Below are positions 61,130 through 64,000 of a DNA stretch of 64,000 nt, in pieces. Position numbers and translations under genes: made by a program. The notes beneath the pieces are model-generated. The model worked only from the letters and a program-made list of their open reading frames with translations, was not told where the DNA came from and searched no databases. The stretch covers positions 2,108,001 to 2,172,000 of the forward strand of contig NC_015312.1 of assembly GCF_000196675.2 (NCBI RefSeq). The letters run 5' to 3'. This DNA is from Pseudonocardia benzenivorans CB1190 (GTDB lineage Bacteria > Actinomycetota > Actinomycetes > Mycobacteriales > Pseudonocardiaceae). How positions within the stretch are numbered: the stretch's first letter is position 1; every line of letters begins with the position of its first letter.

Positions 61130-62383
61130 TCAGTTCCCGGGAGCCGGCGGCAGGCCGGTGTAGGTGGGGGTGAGGGCCTGCTCCGGCGTCAGCCCGAAGC
61201 CGAGGTTCGGGCCGTAGAGCGCCATCGCGAGCGCCTGGAACATGAGCGTGGGCGTGATGCCGTTGGGCTGCTTGGTGGCGACGACCTCGATCGTCGTGTG
61301 CCGGGAAGGCGAGTACATGGTGATCGACTCGTAGCCGGGGAAGCTGCCCTCCTTGCCGATGAACCCACCGGACTCGACGAAGCCGAGCCCCTGGAACCAC
61401 CGCCCGGAGCCGTTGTAGCCGTCGGGGAAGACGTAGGGGATCGGGTTCCTCGTGGCCTCCCGCCACACCTGCGGCTCCAGCAGGGCACCGGTCCCCAGGG
61501 CCCGGGACCAGACCCGCAGGTCCGAGAGGGTGGACACCATCCCGCCCGACGCGCCGACGCAGGACTGGTGCAGGGGGGTGACGTCGTCGGACGCCACTCC
61601 CGGCGCCACGGAGGACAGGACCCCGCCGGTCCCGTATCCGTGGGTGAAGGGCGTGCTCAGGCCGTTCCCGGAGGTGGGCAGGAAGGTGCGGTGCATCCCG
61701 AGGGGTTCGGTGATGCGTGTGCGGATGGCGGTGCTGATGTCCAGCCCCGTGGTCAGCTCCACGACGCGCCCGAGCAGGTCGTAGCCGTAGTTGCTGTAGG
61801 ACCACGTCTCGCCCGGCGCCGCGACGGGCGGCTCCGCCGCGCCGGCCGCGAGCACGTCCGCCTCGGTGCACCCGGTGGCCAGCTTGGCGACGTTCTCCTC
61901 CTGGAGCAGGAACCCGGTGCTGAGACCGCTGGTCATGGTCAGGAGCTGGCGGATCGTGATCCGGTCACCGTTGGGCACCCCGGCCACCCACCGCGAGATG
62001 CGGTCGTCGAGCCCCACGCGCCCCTCTCCGACGAGCTGCAGGATGAGGTTGCCCGTGAAGGCCTTGGTCTGGCTGGCGATCTTGAACTGCATGTCCGGGG
62101 CGATCGGCGCCCCGGTCGTGAGATCGGAGACGCCCGTCGCGCTGACGAAGTTCCCCTCGGGGCTCCAGATTCCGACCAGGACGCCGGGGGTGTGGTTCGT
62201 GTCCTGGAACCGGGCGACGATGCGCTGGACCTCGGCCAGCGTCGGCGGGTCGAGGGATCGGTCGGCGCTGTGTCCTCCGCCTGTCGTCGGCGCGGCATCC
62301 GCCGCGGCCGGGCTCGCGACCGCCGCCGTCAGTGCGACCGTGAGGCCCACAGCGCCTATGTACCGAACCCACGATCGGCCCAT
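61130..62383 (-). CDS. secreted serine hydrolase, beta-lactamase/DD-peptidase family
   Basis: This 417-residue protein has a signal peptide (about 1-30, cleavage near 'AAADAAP'). The class C-like penicillin-binding fold has SxxK in 'KIASQTKAF' (Ser104, Lys107), YxN in 'ETWSYSNYGYD' (Tyr196-Ser-Asn198) and a third block 'GKEGSFPGYES'. It resembles Streptomyces R61-type D-Ala-D-Ala carboxypeptidases and EstB esterases; activity on antibiotics is not implied. ATG 62383 was chosen because the signal peptide begins there. A long leader region to 62629 holds no gene. Confidence 0.87.
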   Translation of the reverse strand: MGRSWVRYIGAVGLTVALTAAVASPAAADAAPTTGGGHSADRSLDPPTLAEVQRIVARFQDTNHTPGVLVGIWSPEGNFVSATGVSDLTTGAPIAPDMQFKIASQTKAFTGNLILQLVGEGRVGLDDRISRWVAGVPNGDRITIRQLLTMTSGLSTGFLLQEENVAKLATGCTEADVLAAGAAEPPVAAPGETWSYSNYGYDLLGRVVELTTGLDISTAIRTRITEPLGMHRTFLPTSGNGLSTPFTHGYGTGGVLSSVAPGVASDDVTPLHQSCVGASGGMVSTLSDLRVWSRALGTGALLEPQVWREATRNPIPYVFPDGYNGSGRWFQGLGFVESGGFIGKEGSFPGYESITMYSPSRHTTIEVVATKQPNGITPTLMFQALAMALYGPNLGFGLTPEQALTPTYTGLPPAPGN

Positions 62384-62629
62384 GAACCCGCTCCTTCGGC
62401 GCCCGAGGCGACCCGACGCGGGACGCCACGTACCGTCTACCGCGCCGGAGATCGGTCCATAAGTGCCAGTTGGTCCATTGTGTCCGGAGCATCCGGCCAG
62501 GTCGTCCCTCAGGTCGCTGCCTGTCGCCGCGCGCGGACGCAGCGCGACTACCGCGCTCATGCCCCTGCGACATGGGCCGGCGGCCGCTCGCGGCGATGAC
62601 TTCCGGGACGCGCGACGGTCCGTACATCC

Positions 62630-63238
62630 ATGACCGAGACCGCAGGCAAGGTCCGCCTCTACATGTCGATCTCGGTCGACGGGTTCATCACCGGCCCGGA
62701 CGACGGCCCTGGTCAGGGGCTCGGAGTGGACGGGGAACGACTGCACGCGTGGCTGCGCGACGGTGGGGTCGACCCGGCCTCGTACCGTCCGGCCGCAGAT
62801 GTGGACGCCGAGGTGTTCGACGAGCTGATGGCCACCGGCGCGGTCGTCACCGGGCGCCGCACGTTCGAGCACGCCGGGGGATGGGCCGGCGATCACCACG
62901 ACGGCGTTCCGGTGTTCGTCCTGACCCGCTCGGTCCCCGACGGGCCCGCGCCCGGGCACGCGCGGTACGTCACCGACGTCCGGTCCGGTGTGGCGCAGGC
63001 GAGGGCGGCCGCCGGCGACCGGGACGTCATGATGCACGGCGCCTCGGCTGCGCAGGCGTGTCTGGCGGCCGGTCAGCTGGACGAGATCGAGCTGCACGTC
63101 GTACCGGTGCTGCTCGGGGGCGGGCGGCGGCTGTTCGACGGCCTGCCGCCGGGCCGGGTGGAGCTCGAACTGGTGCGGTCCCTCGAGGGTGCGGGCGTGC
63201 TGCACCTGCGCTACCGGGTCGTGGGGAGTGACCGGTGA
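62630..63238 (+). CDS. dihydrofolate reductase-family protein (RibD C-terminal type)
   Basis: This 202-residue protein has the RibD/DHFR-like opening 'VRLYMSISVDGFITGPDD', the middle motif 'VVTGRRTFEHAGGWAGDH', the NADPH motif 'DVMMHGASAAQACLAAG' and 'IELHVVPVLLGGGRRLFDG'. It reduces an unknown substrate. The upstream and downstream arrangement is a tandem duplication, since a broken relative begins at 63235 overlapping its stop. Confidence 0.85.
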   Translation: MTETAGKVRLYMSISVDGFITGPDDGPGQGLGVDGERLHAWLRDGGVDPASYRPAADVDAEVFDELMATGAVVTGRRTFEHAGGWAGDHHDGVPVFVLTRSVPDGPAPGHARYVTDVRSGVAQARAAAGDRDVMMHGASAAQACLAAGQLDEIELHVVPVLLGGGRRLFDGLPPGRVELELVRSLEGAGVLHLRYRVVGSDR

Positions 63239-63705
63239 CGGGTCGCATCCGCGTGGACATGACGTCAGCGTCGGACGGCTACGTCGCCGGTCCCGACGAC
63301 GGGCCGGACGCGCCGCTGGGGACCGGCGGGTTCCGGCTCGTCAACTGGCTCGACAAGCGGGCCGACCCCGGGCCGAGCGGCGAGGTGTAGGCGCAGGCCC
63401 TGTCCACCCGGGCGCTGATCTCCGGCCGTCGGACGTACGAGCTGGCGGGCCGCTGGGGCGGCGACCACCACGACGGCGTGCCGATCTTCGTGCTGACCCA
63501 CGAGGTTCCCGACGAGACGCCGCCGGGCACGGTCCGCTACGTCACCGACCCGGCCGAGTGTGCGGCGCTGGCCCGGGCCGCGGTCGGCGACGGGGTCGCG
63601 ATGGTGCACGGCGCCGGGGCGACGCAGGCCCTCCTGCGCACCCGCGATGTCGACGACCCCGGCCAGCACGTCCTGCACCTGCGTTACCGCGTCCTGCCCG
63701 CGTGA
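63235..63705 (+). pseudogene. broken dihydrofolate reductase-family gene
   Basis: Starting at GTG 63235, the frame encodes the same family ('VDMTSASDGYVAGPDD'), but codon 52 is TAG (63388-63390). The homologous sequence continues in the same frame: 'LISGRRTYELAGRWGGDHHD' and 'VPIFVLTHEVPDETPPG'. By comparison with 62630-63238 about 40 codons are missing between 'ATQALL' and 'HLRYRV'. One nonsense change plus one internal deletion make it a pseudogene. The start overlaps the preceding stop, so it was the second gene of a two-gene operon. Confidence 0.88.
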
Positions 63706-63715
63706 GTGGTGCCCT

Positions 63716-63755
63716 GTGAGTGGCAATAGTCGCGATAGCGACTATTGCCACTCAC
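63716..63755. repeat. dispersed 3'-end palindrome, copy 4 (perfect)
   Basis: GTGAGTGGCAATAGTCGC (63716-63733) and GCGACTATTGCCACTCAC (63738-63755) are exact complements around GATA. It follows the DHFR pseudogene by 10 bases and converges on the tRNA terminator. Confidence 0.88.
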
Positions 63756-63772
63756 GAGGCCGGGGGCATACG

Positions 63773-63808
63773 AAAAAGGCCCCCTGTCCGGACCGGACAA
63801 GGGGCCTT
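63773..63808 (-). terminator. intrinsic terminator of the tRNA-Cys/tRNA-Val unit
   Basis: On the minus strand the RNA has AAGGCCCC facing GGGGCCTT, with an inner TGTCC/GGACA continuation and one mismatch, followed by UUUUU (from 63773-63777). It lies 8 bases past the tRNA-Val CCA and is a rare U-tract terminator for this genome. Confidence 0.8.
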
Positions 63809-63815
63809 CCTCGGG

Positions 63816-63890
63816 TGGTGGGCGATACTGGGATTGAACCAGTGACCTCTTCCGTGTCAAGGAAGCGCTCTCCCACTGAGCTAATCGCCC
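63816..63890 (-). tRNA. tRNA-Val (GAC)
   Basis: The minus strand begins GGGCGATTAGCTCAGTGGGA, has the anticodon loop CTTGACACG (GAC) and T-arm GGTTCAATCCC, and ends TATCGCCCA followed by an encoded CCA. The acceptor stem GGGCGAT/ATCGCCC is perfect. Confidence 0.95.
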
Positions 63891-63891
63891 G

Positions 63892-63963
63892 AGGCGGAGG
63901 CGGGAATCGAACCCGCGTACAGGGCTTTGCAGGCCCTTGCCTAAGCCACTCGGCCACTCCGCC
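63892..63963 (-). tRNA. tRNA-Cys (GCA)
   Basis: The minus strand begins GGCGGAGTGGCCGAGTGGCT, has anticodon GCA in CCTGCAAAG and T-arm GGGTTCGATTCCC, and ends CTCCGCC with discriminator U73, the identity base for Cys. No CCA is encoded. One base separates it from tRNA-Val. Confidence 0.95.
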
Positions 63964-64000
63964 CGATCCTCCGGATCGCTCCGGTGGTTCGAGACCTGGA

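Noticed and set aside
61130..62383. Serine hydrolase as an antibiotic-resistance beta-lactamase
   Set aside because: SxxK and YxN motifs are shared with housekeeping DD-peptidases and esterases, and no class-specific features or mobile context are seen.

Overview
The window is 64 kb of very GC-rich chromosome (coding third positions are almost all G or C) from an actinomycete. The gene blocks nadD-rsfS-gpgP-octT-degV-comEA-comEC-holA-rpsT and rne-rplU-rpmA-obg-proB occur in the same order in Mycobacterium. Together with an AfsR/SARP-type regulator, IdeR- and Zur-like boxes and leaderless or GTG starts, they point to the Mycobacteriales/Pseudonocardiales; a Pseudonocardiaceae member is my best guess. 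No phage, insertion sequence or CRISPR array is visible. This is mostly core chromosome with small accessory insertions.

Region 1 (1-4.4 kb): the end of an ABC exporter operon (ATPase plus two permeases), a small cupin, a TspO-like membrane protein and dapA, whose protein looks proteobacterial rather than actinobacterial. Region 2 (4.5-15.2 kb): an uncharacterised radical-SAM/DUF2344 pair with a GNAT gene between them, RNase E, L21, L27, the ribosome-assembly GTPase Obg, and glutamate 5-kinase. Region 3 (15.3-27.7 kb): a PCMT-type methyltransferase, a RecQ helicase with a phosphoribosyltransferase-like tail, a MoxR/VWA pair, an ArsR regulator with a clear operator and a truncated SRPBCC partner, a [2Fe-2S] protein, a 1107-residue SARP-AAA regulator, and hemerythrin, SPW and TetR genes.

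Region 4 (27.7-39 kb): AlkB, NAD synthesis (nadD), ribosome silencing (rsfS), two enzymes of methylglucose lipopolysaccharide synthesis (gpgP, octT), DegV, DNA uptake (comEA, comEC), a threonine synthase under a SAM-I riboswitch, holA, an array of tandem repeats and rpsT. The comEC reading frame has no stop codon at its expected end. Region 5 (39-52.6 kb): hydrolase, NHL-thioredoxin, orphan ABC ATPase, Fpg/Nei glycosylase, PAP2 phosphatase, pgi, DoxX, a HipA-like kinase with a DUF3037 partner, a phosphotransferase and glutamate decarboxylase. Region 6 (52.6-64 kb): DUF2332, polysaccharide deacetylase, P450, phosphoesterase, the zinc-free L31 paralogue with a possible Zur box, an iron-siderophore binding lipoprotein with a possible IdeR box, a ClC channel, a beta-lactamase-like hydrolase, a DHFR-family gene beside a broken copy, and tRNA-Val and tRNA-Cys.

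The signals I find most worth following are: (i) the SAM-I riboswitch on thrC, with a readable translational expression platform; (ii) a dispersed family of about 40-bp palindromes at gene 3' ends, two of which contain the stop codon and which show compensatory changes between copies; (iii) the missing comEC stop; (iv) the tandem hairpin array between holA and rpsT; (v) the proteobacterial-looking dapA; (vi) the metal-regulator boxes. All assignments were made by eye from the sequence and remembered family features; no database search was run.
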